The position numbers and the translations under genes are program-made. A stretch of 64,000 bases of DNA from Coriolopsis trogii (taxonomy: Eukaryota > Basidiomycota > Agaricomycetes > Polyporales > Polyporaceae). The notes below the pieces were generated by a model. The model was given only the letters and a program-made list of their open reading frames with translations, searched no databases and was not told the DNA's origin. This document shows, piece after piece, positions 44,176 through 56,189 of this stretch (its first letter is position 1; every line of letters starts with the position of its first letter). Location: the NCBI GenBank assembly GCA_020543525.1, contig JAHYIO010000042.1, positions 248,001 to 312,000 on the forward strand, written 5' to 3'.

Positions 44176-44812
44176 GATGGCAGTCTTCCTGTAGTTGTGA
44201 ATCGCAAGAGGTTGATATGCGCCAGGTTGTGTCTGTTAGCTGCGATGGTGGGTAGGTGCAATATATCTTCCTTCTTGCGATATGATGTCAGATGTGAGCA
44301 GATGTGCTCTGTCAGCACGTCTACTAAATTGAGACATGAGCTTCGCACACTGCGAGACTGCAGAGAGCCTCCGAAGGAAAACGGACATGACATGTTTTCC
44401 GACCACAAGACACACCCGTGCACTCGCGGAGCTGTCTCTTAGCGTCAAGTAGAAATGGTGGATATTGAAAGAAAGTAGGCAAGGTCGACGCCTGGAGCGC
44501 TCACGTCTTGCGGCAAGTCCCGCAAAAGTACTGCTGTTTGCCGCGGCGGCGATAGCTCTCAGGCTTGGCATACCCACCACGAACATAAGTACTCATTGAA
44601 CCGAGATCTGCCTACAGCCAGGGAGAACTTGATCACAGTTCTATCACAGACAACCTCCTGTGCCTCCGTGGGATTGCAACCGACGCAGTAGTTGTTACAT
44701 AGCAGGAAGAATACATTCTATACAACCACAGACATCATACAATATAGAAGGACGGCTGCAGCTGCGTGGATGACAGTCACATGCGTCGAGCCACTACTTA
44801 TCAAGCCGGCTT
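44176..44812. other. Intergenic region, no gene recognised
   Basis: About 640 bp upstream of the NmrA-like gene and downstream of FunK1 gene 1. It should hold the former's promoter and the latter's 3' end. No domain-bearing frame is seen. Confidence 0.5.
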
Positions 44813-47426
44813 TCAAACCCCAGACCTTGCGCTTGCCCGCGTAATACGCTTGACGGGAGGAGCTTCGACATCAGCTGGGTCGTGCATCGAGGAGCGTTTC
44901 AATCCTGAGCCTGACGCAGAACCGGAGGCATTGTGTTGCAACTCGGACGCTGAGGGCACAGACTTGGGGTCTGGGCCAGGCCGGAAGCCCTTGGGAAGCT
45001 GGTCCTGGGTCTTGTCGATGGCCGGCCAGCCGCTGTTCACTGCTCCAGGAGCTGGGAAAACCCGGCGTGCGTAGACTTCTAGCATGGTCCTGTGAGACTG
45101 CAATGTTGCTACCCGCGTTTCGTAAAGTCGCCTCTGCTCAAGAGTGAGTCGGACCTCGCTCTCCCTCCGGTCCGGGGACGTCTGTTCCGGGTTTGACCAT
45201 TCCGCATACCGTCGGAACCTCATGGATCTCGAGGCAATGAGAGAGCTGTTCGGCGTGGGCGCACAAGTTGACGTTGATGGAGCTTGATCCTCGTCCTCAA
45301 CGGTGTTGGGCGCAGGGCCGAGGAGACGGTACCGGGCTTCGAAAAGCCCGAGAAGGCTGTTGATGAGTACAGTAATAGGATGAACGCGCCGGGGTGTCCG
45401 GACAGCTGTAGAGGTACCAGATGCTTGTGCAATATCGGACGTACTCGACGCAGCTTCGGGCTGAAGGAGGCAGAACTTGAGTGGTAAGGATTTCTCTGTA
45501 TGAATTTCGCCCTGACGCATTGCGGCGAGCTTCGTTGTTCCGCAATAGAAGGTTGCTTGAGCCCTCCGGTAGCCATCGAAATACTCGTGTATGAACGTGC
45601 CAACGTCGGTGCAATTGTGAGGAAGGAACCTGATGGCGTAGAAGAGAAGCACGTGGAAGAAAGCCTCTAACTCGTCTGGAACAACGATGTCCACACCCGG
45701 GTTGGATAGCGTATAGGCAGACAGAAACTGCCAGGTGCCCTACGAGATTACAAACGTCAGCGAAGTGTGTAATGAAAATGGCAAGACTTACAGTGCGATC
45801 GGGCTGTCGGGGGCCTTCTTTAGTATCAGTGCGCTTGGATAGCTCCCAGTCCGTCAGGAGTCCGCGACGATCCTGCACCAGCACCCCGTCGGCTACATGC
45901 TCCTCAATCTTGATGAGAACGTTCCCAGTGCTGACATCGCGATGCATAACCCCTTTGTGGAACGCTTGCTCATGTGCTTTTGGAACGCTGTTAGATTTCG
46001 TGGAGCAGGCGAGGGAGCCGGAAGACAACTCACCGATCATACAATCCATAAGCAACATAACCAGTTCCTCGCCATTCGAGAAATCGCTCATTGGCAGGGC
46101 GACCTCATTCACAACAATCCTGTAGTGACAATGCGTCTTGAGAGGACAAGCCTCGGAATCTGGATGTAGTTGCCGCCATAGTTTTTGCGAGTCTGTCTCC
46201 TGATCTTCGACGTCGCCGTGACATATGACCGTAGGGACGTTCTCGACATGACCTGTTGTGGAGTCGTTGAGGTAGACCAAGATGTCTCCTTCCTTCTCCA
46301 TGGACTCATGGGCGACTCTCCAAGCATCCTTGAAATGACACAAAGGGCCGTCGGGTTTACTACACCTGATGGCAACGCACCCGCGTGTGCCGCGACCGGC
46401 AAGGGCGGTGGAGATGAAATGAGGGGCGCCAACGAGGAAGTCTTCAGGCCCTTCGCTGCCATGCACCGTTATACGATACCATTTTGAAGACTCGTCGATA
46501 GATTTCTTGAACATGAGACGAGCATGTTGTCCGATCTCATGTCCCCCTGGCAGTGTGATAGGGGTTTCCGCGCGCCGACGCATGAGGTCATAGTCGTCGG
46601 AAGTGGTCTTGACGAGTTTCACAGTCATATCGTGGCCGCGTTGCGCATCTGAAAGGCGAACGAATCGCCAGAAGAACCTCCCGAGCATCTCACCGTTTTC
46701 GTAGTAGTCGAACTTCTTGGTTACAACGACACCAGCTCGGTCCCAGCGTATGATCCGTGCCTTGTGACCGAAGCAGACGACGGTGAAGTGGTGTGTACGT
46801 TGCTGTTTGGCAAAGATGAGAGCGGCATAGGACATGATCTGACCAAGATTGGCCTTGCGCTCGTTGGAAGCAGGCTCGAAGTTCTCCGCATCCTCGTCGA
46901 ATGGGTCATCCGCGACATCTTGTGTCTTGCACTCGATGGATAGCTCGACAGCAGACCACCTCGCGGGCTCCCCCTCGGCGACATTCGGTGCGGAATCGGC
47001 GGTATAGACCGCTAGATCGACTCTTTGATTCGTATCGTCGGCAGGGTCAACCTGATCTTGGGTAGCGACAACAGTATACTCGTGATGCATATCTTGTAGC
47101 CATGAGGCATTTATGGACTTCGCCTGTGCACGCATGGTTAGAGATACAGATAGACGACACCGTATGGGACGTACCAGTGAGTTGCACATATTATACTCTG
47201 ATCGCACGTCGCCGTTCCACTTGAACTTCAAAACTTGACGCTTTGGGATGTCGCCTTGCCCGTCCGGCAGAGTTAGGTATCTCTCCAAGAAGGATTTGTA
47301 CTCGACCATGATGATCTTGCCACTCATGCTGAGCCTGTGGCCTTCACGTCGTTCAGGAGCAGTCAGTTGAGAAGCAGAGAACCAGGTGGAGGAGTAAAAA
47401 GAGTTGCTCTTGATAGGACTGGCCAT
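44813..47426 (-). CDS. FunK1-type fungal protein kinase with RecB-like N-terminal motif set (paralogue 1)
   Basis: The C-terminal half has kinase motifs: KGVMHRDVSTGNVLI (catalytic loop HRD...N) and LLTDWELSKR (DWE in place of DFG, as usual in FunK1), then GTWQFLSAYTLSNPG and a helical region. The N-terminal half contains QRVDLAVY, VELSIECKTQ and NLGQIMSYAALIFAKQ, followed by FTVVCFGHKARIIRWDRAGV. A 51-nt intron (CNSL / AKSINAS) is a multiple of three and is easily misread as coding; the paralogue confirms it. ATG 47426 (MASPIKSNSF) is chosen; a longer in-frame stretch to 47582 looks like leader. The tail ends KRITRASARSGV, basic and possibly nuclear. FunK1 kinases are expanded in mushroom-forming fungi; roles are mostly unknown. 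Confidence 0.87.
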
Positions 47427-48494
47427 GTTGGCGTATATGAAAGGGCGAGATGGGGGTAGGACTCGGGGATGGGAGAGATAGGGACGAGTAAAAGACAAGC
47501 AACTTACGGTTATACGCGGAGGGTAGGCTTTTCGGCAGCTTATTGTTGCTTCAATGCGGTATGCAGCACAAAGGAAAGCCACGAGGTGCGTACCCTGGCT
47601 GATCGGGCGCGACTTGGTTAGAGGTTGAGTTCAAGTTAGAAAGCGCCCGTGACGGTCAAGTTCGTCACATTCTTGATTACCGAAGCTTTGTCACCTCACT
47701 CCCCACCATTCATCCTTTGTGACCATGGGCATCCTTGGGCATCAAGATTTCGTTGCGGGCAGCGCGCATCTGCTACTATGTGCTACAGTCAGCCACAATA
47801 GCATACTCGTGATGTTGTCCATGGAGCTCAGGCTGGCACGCCATCATGTAGTAACTACCAACGAAGCGCAGCGGCAGCCTTGCATGGCGTCCAAGTCACT
47901 ATGGCCCCAGTGAACCGCAGTGACTGCCGGTTGGAGTACCAGTATTGTCCAAGTCAGTGGTGTTGCGGCGATGATGCCACCGTTTGTGGTTGACAAGAAT
48001 GGCACATTGACAGAATAGACTTGCCGCCGGAAGAACTCAACACAGGTCAGCCGTCAGCGCGCGTGGAGATGTGCCGAGCAAGTTGTACATGAGGTTCCCG
48101 CTCTCTCACTACTCCTTTCTGGCCATGCGGCTGATGAGGGAGCGCGGAGGACCCGATGACTCCCCGGCCTCGAGTGGGGCTCAGCTGGTGGTGACATAAA
48201 CGGGGTCTTCTTCTCGGCCCAGGATCATTGCAACCGCTTTCTGAGATACTTACTACTTAGTCGCTACAGAGGACATGACTTCAGTCACGCACCGAGGGTT
48301 GGTGAGCAGGCATTGGGGACGTAGTAGATGATGCTCACGTACCACATAACCGCGGCCTAACATCAGCGGTAGCGTAGTATACACTACACAAATCGATGAT
48401 GAACAGCAAATATGCGTATGAGAGACTGAGCCGTCACATCGCCTGTAGTAGTAGAAACTCCGGTGCGTCGCATGCAACATGCGCAGGGGGGATC
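47427..48494. other. Intergenic region between tandem FunK1 genes
   Basis: About 1.07 kb contain the promoter of FunK1 gene 1 and the 3' flank of FunK1 gene 2. No further exon or repeat is recognised. Confidence 0.5.
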
Positions 48495-50995
48495 TCAAGC
48501 AGGACCAGCCCCAGGTCGTGCACTCGACCGCGTTACACGCTTTGCCAGCCGAGAAATCTCACTATCATCCCCATCGTGCATCGAAGAGCGCTTCCGACTT
48601 GAAGTAGAGCCCGACATCATAAGCTCTGACGCGGATGGCAGGACCAGAGACCTCGGGGCTTTGTCGGGATGGAAGTCTTTGCGGAGCTGATCTTCGACGG
48701 TGTCTTTCAAGGGCCATGGTTTACTGGTGATATGCTTGAAGAAGAGCTTGATGATGGCCTGGTGGTTTCCCAATTCCGCTGCTTTGGCTTCGAGTTCCTT
48801 CTTCCTATCCGGTGTGAGAGGCTCTTCCGCGTCTTCTGCTATGGTGACCGAGTCATCCAGGCCCCACCGTCGTTGCCGTCGAACCCCGCCACTCTGTAGG
48901 ACCACCGCTAATCTAGAAGAGGATGGACGGGGGAGGACCGCCTTGGCTTCATGATGGAGAAGGGTGTATCGAGCAGAAAAGCGGGCAAGGAGAGCGTTTA
49001 TGAGTGTAGTGATAGGGTGGATTTGCCTTGCATTCTGGGGACCTCCGGACGACCCTGAAGCGGCTTCTTCCTCAGGAGGCAAGTAGAATTCGAGGGTGTC
49101 GGAATTTTGGAGTGAAATATCTCCCGTCTTCATAGCGACCTGTTTGTAATGTCCACAAATATAGACCGCCGAGCCTTCCTCTTGCTCGTATCCTTCGAAG
49201 TAATCGTATATGAACTTACTGACGTTGCGGCAGTTGTGACGGAGGAAGCGGATGGCGTAAAAGAGGAGGACATGGAAGATAGCTTCCATCTCGTCGGGAA
49301 TGGTGATCACCCGCCCGGGTCCGAGGAGCGCATAGGCGGACAGAAATTGCCATGTTCCCTTGAAGGTGCCGCTGTCAGCAAAGCCTAGAATGACGTTACA
49401 TAGCTCGGCGAAAAGGCTTACAGTGCGGTCGGGTTGCCGAGGCCCTTCAGGAGCATTGGTGCGTTTGGACAGCTCCCAGTCAGTCAGGAGCCCGTTGCGC
49501 TCTACCACCAGCTCTCCGTCCTCCTGCACAGTTTCCTTGATTTCTATCAGGACATTACCAGCGCTGATATCACGATGAACCACTCCTTTGGCATAAGCCA
49601 TTGCATGGGCTTTCACAGTGTTAGAGTCAGCACTTGCTATGCGCAACAGTGACCCAAACAAATTACTAACCTGACACGCAGTCCCCCATAAGAGAGACTA
49701 ATTCGTCGGCATTTTCAAACTGACTCATCGGCAACGCCACTTGTTGTACGACAAGCCGATAGTGACGATGGGTCTTGAGGGGGCAGTCCTTAAAACCAAC
49801 ATCAGGATGCGTGAGTCGCCAGACGTTCTGCGAGTCTGTCTCTTGATCTTGCACGTCACCATGGCAGACGAGCGAAGGTATTCCCTCGACCTTGCCAGTC
49901 GAGGGATCGTTGAGGTAGGCCAAGATGTCCCCTTCCTTCTCAATGGAGTCGTGGGCAACCCTCCAGGCGTCCTTGAAGTAACATAAAGGGCCCTCCTCGT
50001 CGTCGCACCTAACCGCGACAAACCCCCGAGTACCCCGACCAGCAAGGGTGGTGGAAAGAAAATGAGGGGCACCGACAAGGAAGTCTTTGGGCCCTTCGCT
50101 AGTGTGTACAGTGATACGATACCGCTGCTGCGTTGAGGCTTTGAGCGATGCCTCGAACATGAGACGGGCGTGTTTCCCGATCTCGTGCCCTCCGATTCTG
50201 TTCATGAGCGGCTCATTCGCACGCCTTTCCATGAGCTGATCGTCATGGGAGCCGGTTTTTACAACCTTGACTGTAGGGTCATGGCCGCGTTGCGCATCGG
50301 TGAGGCGGACGAATCGCCAAAAGAATGTTCCGAGCTTGGTACTCCCAGCATCTTCGCGATAGTTGAATTTCTTCGTTACGACGACCCCAGATCGATCCCA
50401 GCGTACGATCCGTGCCCAGTGGCCGAAACAGACGACGGTGAAGAGGTGGGTACGATGCTGTTTGGCAAAGACGAGAGACGCGTAGGACATGATCTGACCA
50501 AGATTGGCTTTGCGCCGGTCGGACTTGGGTTCGAAGTTGGGAGCTTCGTCGTCAAAGGGATCGTCGCTAACATCTTCTGTCTTGCACTCGATGCAGAGCT
50601 CTACAGCCGCCCAGTTAGCAGGGTCACCCTTATCGCCCTCCGGCGCGGACTCGGTGCGGTAGATCGCTATATCGACTCTTTGCTTCGTGTCGTCGGTGGA
50701 GTCAGCCTTGTCCTGGGTAGCTACGACCTCGAAGTCGCCCCGCATGTCCCATAACCATGAAGAATTGATGGCCTTCGCCTGCGCAAGTGGGGCCGTACGC
50801 ATTGGTTAGAGCACGACGACGACAGATCGGGAGACGTACCAATTTGGTGCACATCTTGGCCTCCGGCCGGATGGTCCCATCCCATTTGAACTTTGAGAGA
50901 CAAGTGTCCAAACTTCTGCCGAGGGGGGTTTCGTCCAGGGTGACGTATCTGTCCATGAAGAAATCATACTCCACCGAGGATATCTTGTTGTCCAT
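48495..50995 (-). CDS. FunK1-type fungal protein kinase with RecB-like N-terminal motif set (paralogue 2)
   Basis: Tandem paralogue of the gene at 44813-47426, read in the same direction, with shared intron positions (for example CTKL / AKAINSS). Kinase motifs: KGVVHRDISAGNVLI, LLTDWELSKRT and GTWQFLSAYALLGPG. N-terminal motifs QRVDIAIY, VELCIECKTE and NLGQIMSYASLVFAKQ are conserved with paralogue 1. The tail (KRSSMHDGDDSEISRLAKR, then VTRSSARPGAGPA) is similar too. ATG 50995 (MDNKISSVEYDF) begins a supported frame, but homology (RREGYRLS) continues 5' of it, so the true start may lie in an upstream exon. No internal stop is seen after splicing, so both copies look functional. Confidence 0.85.
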
Positions 50996-51635
50996 GCTAA
51001 GGCGGTATCCTTCTCGTCGTTGCGGCGCAGTCGGGTTGGTCAGTCATGTTGACCAACAGGATGAGGGGGTACTACTTGACAGTAGTAGTGGAAGACGAGA
51101 AACTCACCGTCAGGCGCGTCCTCGAGGGTACTTTTAACCGTTCAGAAACTTATTGTGGCTCGAATGTGGTAGGAGAGACAAAGAGAAGACGCTGGGCCCG
51201 TGTGGTGACTGATCGGGGCCGAGAGTCGTGCCAATGGTTAAGGGTTGAGTTCAACTTAAGAAGCGCCCGTCGCTGGCCACAGTCACTCTTTGTCACCGAC
51301 TCTTTGTGGTAATCTGACGCTTTGTGGCTCCGGTAATATCATTCCATTGTGGCATCAGTGCAGCAGGTTTGCGTGACATGCGATGAGTGTATCGAAGATG
51401 TGGCAAGCACAAAGAGCGCATTTCATAGCAAGGGGGTCGCGGAATGTCGAAGATATAACGCGGGTTTTTTTCGATAACGGCCTCAGCGGTACACCTGCAT
51501 TAAGAAGCAAGACAAGTTCGACGATACATTGACAACTCTACGATAGCTGATGGAAAACAATAACGATAAATGTGGCCAGAGATGCGTGAAGGGTCCAGGA
51601 TACACACAAGTGTGGGAGACGCGGCAAGTCTCCGT
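50996..51635. other. Intergenic region, no gene recognised
   Basis: About 640 bp between FunK1 paralogue 2 and the TRK transporter. The first 100-150 bp may include a 5' exon of the kinase, because a frame homologous to the paralogue's RREGHRLS continues past 50995. Confidence 0.45.
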
Positions 51636-54600
51636 CTATGTCATGAACGCGCCGCTTCGTAACTGCTCGTCAACAGCCTCGTTAGTCCGTTCCTCGATAC
51701 TCCGCACCGTGTCCGCGTGCACGATCCGTCTCCTGGGCGTCATATCCCGGCCTCGCCCGAGCGGCGAAGGCGGTGCCGACGAGTCTGCTTTCTCCTGCTG
51801 ATTCGTGACACCTGGCGGAGGCAAGTGCGTAGTACTCCGGCTCTCCGAACTCCCCTCTGAGCTCGTGTCACTCGAGAGGTCGTCGGAGTACCGTGACATC
51901 GAGTACTGGCCGAACTCGTCCATTTGATGCCCGTACCCGTCCTGTAGGCCCTCCTTGAACTCGTACGGGAGCATGACGGCGCGATCGATAGCCACAGGGA
52001 GACCTCGGTGTCGTCCACGGAGCATAACACCACATATGATGAGCTTCGACAAGGGTCGCAAAGCTCCAGAGAAGGAGAAGTTTGCCTGCCAGAGTTATGA
52101 GAGGGGCGTCGTACGGCATTCTCGCATCACCACGACTTACATAGGGTACGCCGAGACTGAGACCGACAGTTCCATATGCGGAGACAAGCTCAAACACTAT
52201 ACGTTTACAGTCAGAGGACGGACCACGCGGAGTATGAAACGTCACTTACTGATGGTAAAGATAGTGAACCAGTTATTGTTAGAGGTGTCGTCGATGCCGT
52301 CTCTCTGATGAGGACATGAGATATGCGCGGAGGCACATAGGCAGCATACGGCCTACCTCGATGATGCAAACCAAGAAGAGGGCGAGGCCCAACCACCACA
52401 TATCTGTTGTCCGGATCAGGGGAACGGAAATAACAGATGAGGACCGAGCATGACGCACCGAAGGACAGCTGCTTCCGTGCATGCATCGCAAGATAGCGTC
52501 CCCATACTGTGGCACGGTTACCAGTAGGGTTGAATGAGCCTTCCTCCTCTTCTTCCTCCTCGTCAACGAAGACGCCCAGAGACTTCTCTTCGTATACGTT
52601 CGTGGAACGTACGCTGATGGACCAACGTGAGATGACGAGAGCTGGGCTTGCAAGCGAAACACTCCTCACCTCATGGCAATCGGGTCTGTCATCGGCAGTC
52701 AGCGAGCCAGCTAGTTGAGAGAGGGGGATTGTACTCACAGACGCTGACATACATCATCAGGACGTATAGAACTCTAAGAGTGATGTCAGCGAGCGACTTC
52801 CCAACGAGAGACACCAGACATACTTGACAGCGGGAGCAAGGGCAGAGATTGTGATGGTAGCAAAACCCGCAGCACGTACGGCAGTAGCTTGGAGGAGTCC
52901 GATGACGAACCGTACTCCGAGAGGTATATCTGCTATCGCAGGGTTGCCGATGTCTAACACGAGGAAGAAGAACCAATCTGTGACGCTGATTCAAATGGCG
53001 CATGAGTTCTCGCAAGACTCACAATGTGCGAGCGACTTACTTGAGTGCAAATAGTACTGTGAGGAGGAACCAGGTCTGATGGGAGGGGAAGAGGTATACG
53101 AAACAGCGACGAGGATGATCGAGCAAGAAATGTAGGGTTTCGTTGATGCGTGAATGTTTTGGTACAAGCTTCGTAAGGATCCATCTGCGCATTGTTAATC
53201 GAAGATTATGCTACCAGTAGGCGGAGACTCACATCTGAAATCGTAACCTGTCGAAGAAAGAAACATCAGTAACGCAACCGACGGAGGTGACTCAGAGTCC
53301 CTTACAGCACGGGCTGCAACAACCAGTCAGTAAAGCGATGAAGATGACCAAATGGACTGAACTCACGAAAGCAGTATTACCGGCAAGAATGAGGACGACC
53401 ATAAGGATAATCATAGGATACGCTCGTTGGAAAGGAACCATCGACATGTCAACAAGGGACATGCCGGTATTCGTATATGAGGAGACGACTTGGAATGCAG
53501 CATACCTGCGTCATGTCCGCATCACTAGACTGTCCGCAACTCTGGAACAAACGGCTTACCAAGTCGGGGGAACGGCACGGTGCTCCGCCGGAGGTACGAA
53601 ATTGTCACGCCAACGCGACGTCGAGATGTATGGCGCGATCACGACAAATGCGAACAACTGTAGACCCAGATGGTACTGTGGAACACACAATATGAGCGCG
53701 GGACAGATACGATGCGGAGGTTAGTACTCACTGCGGCCACGATCCAAAGCAGCGCCGTCAGAGCTCGATACTCCACGCCCCCGAGTTCTTCAAGCTGCTC
53801 GCGAGTCAGGGCCTGAAAGACAGAGTTCCGTCCTACAACCGCTTCGAAGGTAATGTATGGTACCGGCCGCGAACCAGGGGGGACGGTGCCACGTTCAGAA
53901 GCAATAGTTCGCGTCCGTGGGATCGTGACCGTACGCGTCAACTTACGCTCGAGCTGTGGGAAGGCGTGTCCAAACAATCTTGAGAGTATCTCGTGCGGCA
54001 TAGGGAAGCCACCAAAACCGCGATGCACCCTTCGCCTCGGTACACCGTGCCCCTGCGACGTGGACGTCATCATGGTGCCAGTCCGCGGCACAGAATGGCC
54101 TCTGTTACCCCTCGACACGCTCGGGCGCGAGGGTGTCGGCCGAGACATGGTCGGACGCGAGATTGTGGGACGCGACATCGTTGGACGCGACATCGACCTG
54201 GACCCTACATCATATGACCATATCAGCGACAAGCGCTTTACGACATACGTATGTCACTCACGTCTCCTGTGGGATACTCCATACTCCGCTTCGTCTTCAC
54301 CAGGAGCTTGGGGAATGGGACTGAACCGACGATCAGCAGCGATGGGGGGAGGTGTTGCAGCGAATTCAACGGTCTGTGTTCGTGCGAGCTGCGGCCCTCT
54401 GCCTTGGGGTCTATTGATAGTTGGTGTACGTAGGATGGGGGTGGCATCTAGTAACAGTAACGAATGAGCTATGAGTGGACGGACGATCATTAAGTCAGTC
54501 ACGCACTGATGACCGGTGACGTTGCGGACCGTGGCGAAGTCTCAACAGAGGGTCGGTCGCGCCTTAAGGAGAGGCTTCTCAGCGTTAATTTCGGCGAATG

Positions 54601-55755
54601 GCTCTCATATAAAACGTACTTCTCCTGTTCTGGTGTCGGTGGACGTTCGTACTTGTGCTCTACCTGTGTCTCTGTCGACGCGGTATTGGCCTCTGAACCT
54701 GCTTCACTCTGTCCCCCCTCCGGCTTGGTGCTAGGCGCAGGAGCAGTACCTCCTTGCTGATCGGAAACACCCTCACTTATCCAACCACTGGGGTCGACCA
54801 ACTTCGGTGCGCCATCGAGTCGTCGGATCATGTCCGTGCGGAGCTGGTTGCGACCGCGAGGCTTCATGGAACCGGATTCTTGCACAGCTGTTTCTCTCAT
54901 GGAACTGAGGCGGGTCTTCCAGGGCGCAGTGAGCACTTTTCCCACTCTCTGCCACCAAGGTTCAATCTTGACATCGACGGGCGCGTGCGCCTGGCGGGTA
55001 GCTCGACGCGCGAGCTCGGCCTCGACTATCCGTTGGAATTTCCGAGCGAAGAAGCTCCTAGTCGGGCGTCAAGCCACGTCACTATGCGAGATAATACGGA
55101 TACTCCACCAACGTACCTCCGGATGTAGACCATCGTCCACGAGACCACGACCTTGTCTCGGTTAGAAAAAGTTAAGCGATATCGTCCATCGTACTCACTG
55201 GACTCCCCAGACACATTTGGATGAAAAGGAGGGCTTGCTGAAAGCCGGTCAAGCTGCTCAGGTCGACGGTGGCAAGGCCGCAGACAGTGATTGCGCTGAC
55301 GCAGTTGAACAGACAGTCAATGTAGTCGATATGGAATTCGCCATTCGCGCCGTAGAAAACCGCAGAGAATATGAGGGGCGTGAAGGTGCTGTGACAAAGG
55401 GTCAGTCAATGTTTGAGGGGGTGCGCACCGAACGAACGAGACGATGGCTGTAAGCTAAAGATCCTTGATCCCTCATAGTCGCACTCCGTCCGGGTTTCAC
55501 GTACAGCTTGTCATGCGTTGTGGGAGGCTTTAGCATACAAGCTTCCATACTCTCGGCAAGCCTCCATGACGCAACCACCCATCCTGTCCCTCAATATTCG
55601 AACGCACAAAGCTGCATTCGTCCTTGAGAAGCGTAGAAAACGAATACTCACAAGAATAGAAGGTGTACACGGTAGAAGTTGAGGTGCCTGGTAAGGTAAG
55701 ACTTGACCTTGTCCAATCGACCTTGAATGGGTGCGCGGTGCGGGAGCGAAGACAT
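51636..55755 (-). CDS. TRK-type high-affinity potassium transporter
   Basis: A long, intron-rich gene. N-terminus MSSLPHRAPIQGRLDKVKSY, then RHLNFYRVHLLFF (TM1), IDYIDCLFNCVSAITVCGLA (first pore segment with selectivity motif VCGL), TGFQQALLFIQMCLGSP. A large charged cytoplasmic loop follows, then PYITFEAVVGRNSVFQALTR and EYRALTALLWIV. Later come SVRSTNVYEEKSLGVF with an acidic run, then SAYGTVGLSLGVPY (fourth pore-type motif, TVGLS) and VMLRGRHRGLPVAIDRAVML near the C-terminus. TRK1/TRK2 proteins import K+ at the plasma membrane and set membrane potential. The loop has an (SRPT) repeat at 54132-54195. Some small exons were not individually resolved. Confidence 0.9.
54132..54195 (-). repeat. 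15-bp tandem repeat encoding SRPTM/SRPTI in TRK
   Basis: Four to five degenerate 15-bp units encode MSRPTMSRPTISRPTMSRPT within the cytoplasmic loop. The array could vary in copy number between strains. Confidence 0.7.
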
Positions 55756-56189
55756 TTCCTGAGGCAGCGTAAATCGCAAGCAACAATGCGATAAGGTAGG
55801 CGTTAACTCGAGGGAACCAGCATTGGTGTCGTGGATGGTGGCGGGAGGACAACAAGCAGATTTATAGCGAGATGGTAGTGGTCCGGGGCCAAACTCCCGA
55901 TGCGGTCATGAGCGGCTGACATCTTCGGGCGCTTGTCGGTAAGTCTTAAATTTCGTGCAGTTCGAGAGCAGTCTCGAATGGTTATTAACTTATGTCTCGG
56001 TTGCGCGAATGGTATCGGACTCAGTGAACGGAAATACACACCGACTCGGGCGCAAGAATGAGTGACTGATCCGACTACCAAGGGTCATTACGATACCCAG
56101 CGATGGCGACCGAGCTGCAGCCTGAGGGTATCGAACGTGCGTGGGGTATACGGACAGGTGTGAATACAAGTGGGAACGGTATGTACTGA
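55756..56189. other. Intergenic region between TRK and dynactin p25
   Basis: These 434 bp are the TRK promoter/leader side and the 3' flank of the DCTN5 gene. No gene is seen. Confidence 0.5.

Noticed and set aside
45297..47582. A 761-codon open frame taken as one uninterrupted kinase exon
   Set aside because: It reads through at least one 51-nt in-frame intron, leader sequence before 47426, and a non-homologous 3' stretch after the kinase core. The paralogue at 48495-50995 shows the true splice sites.
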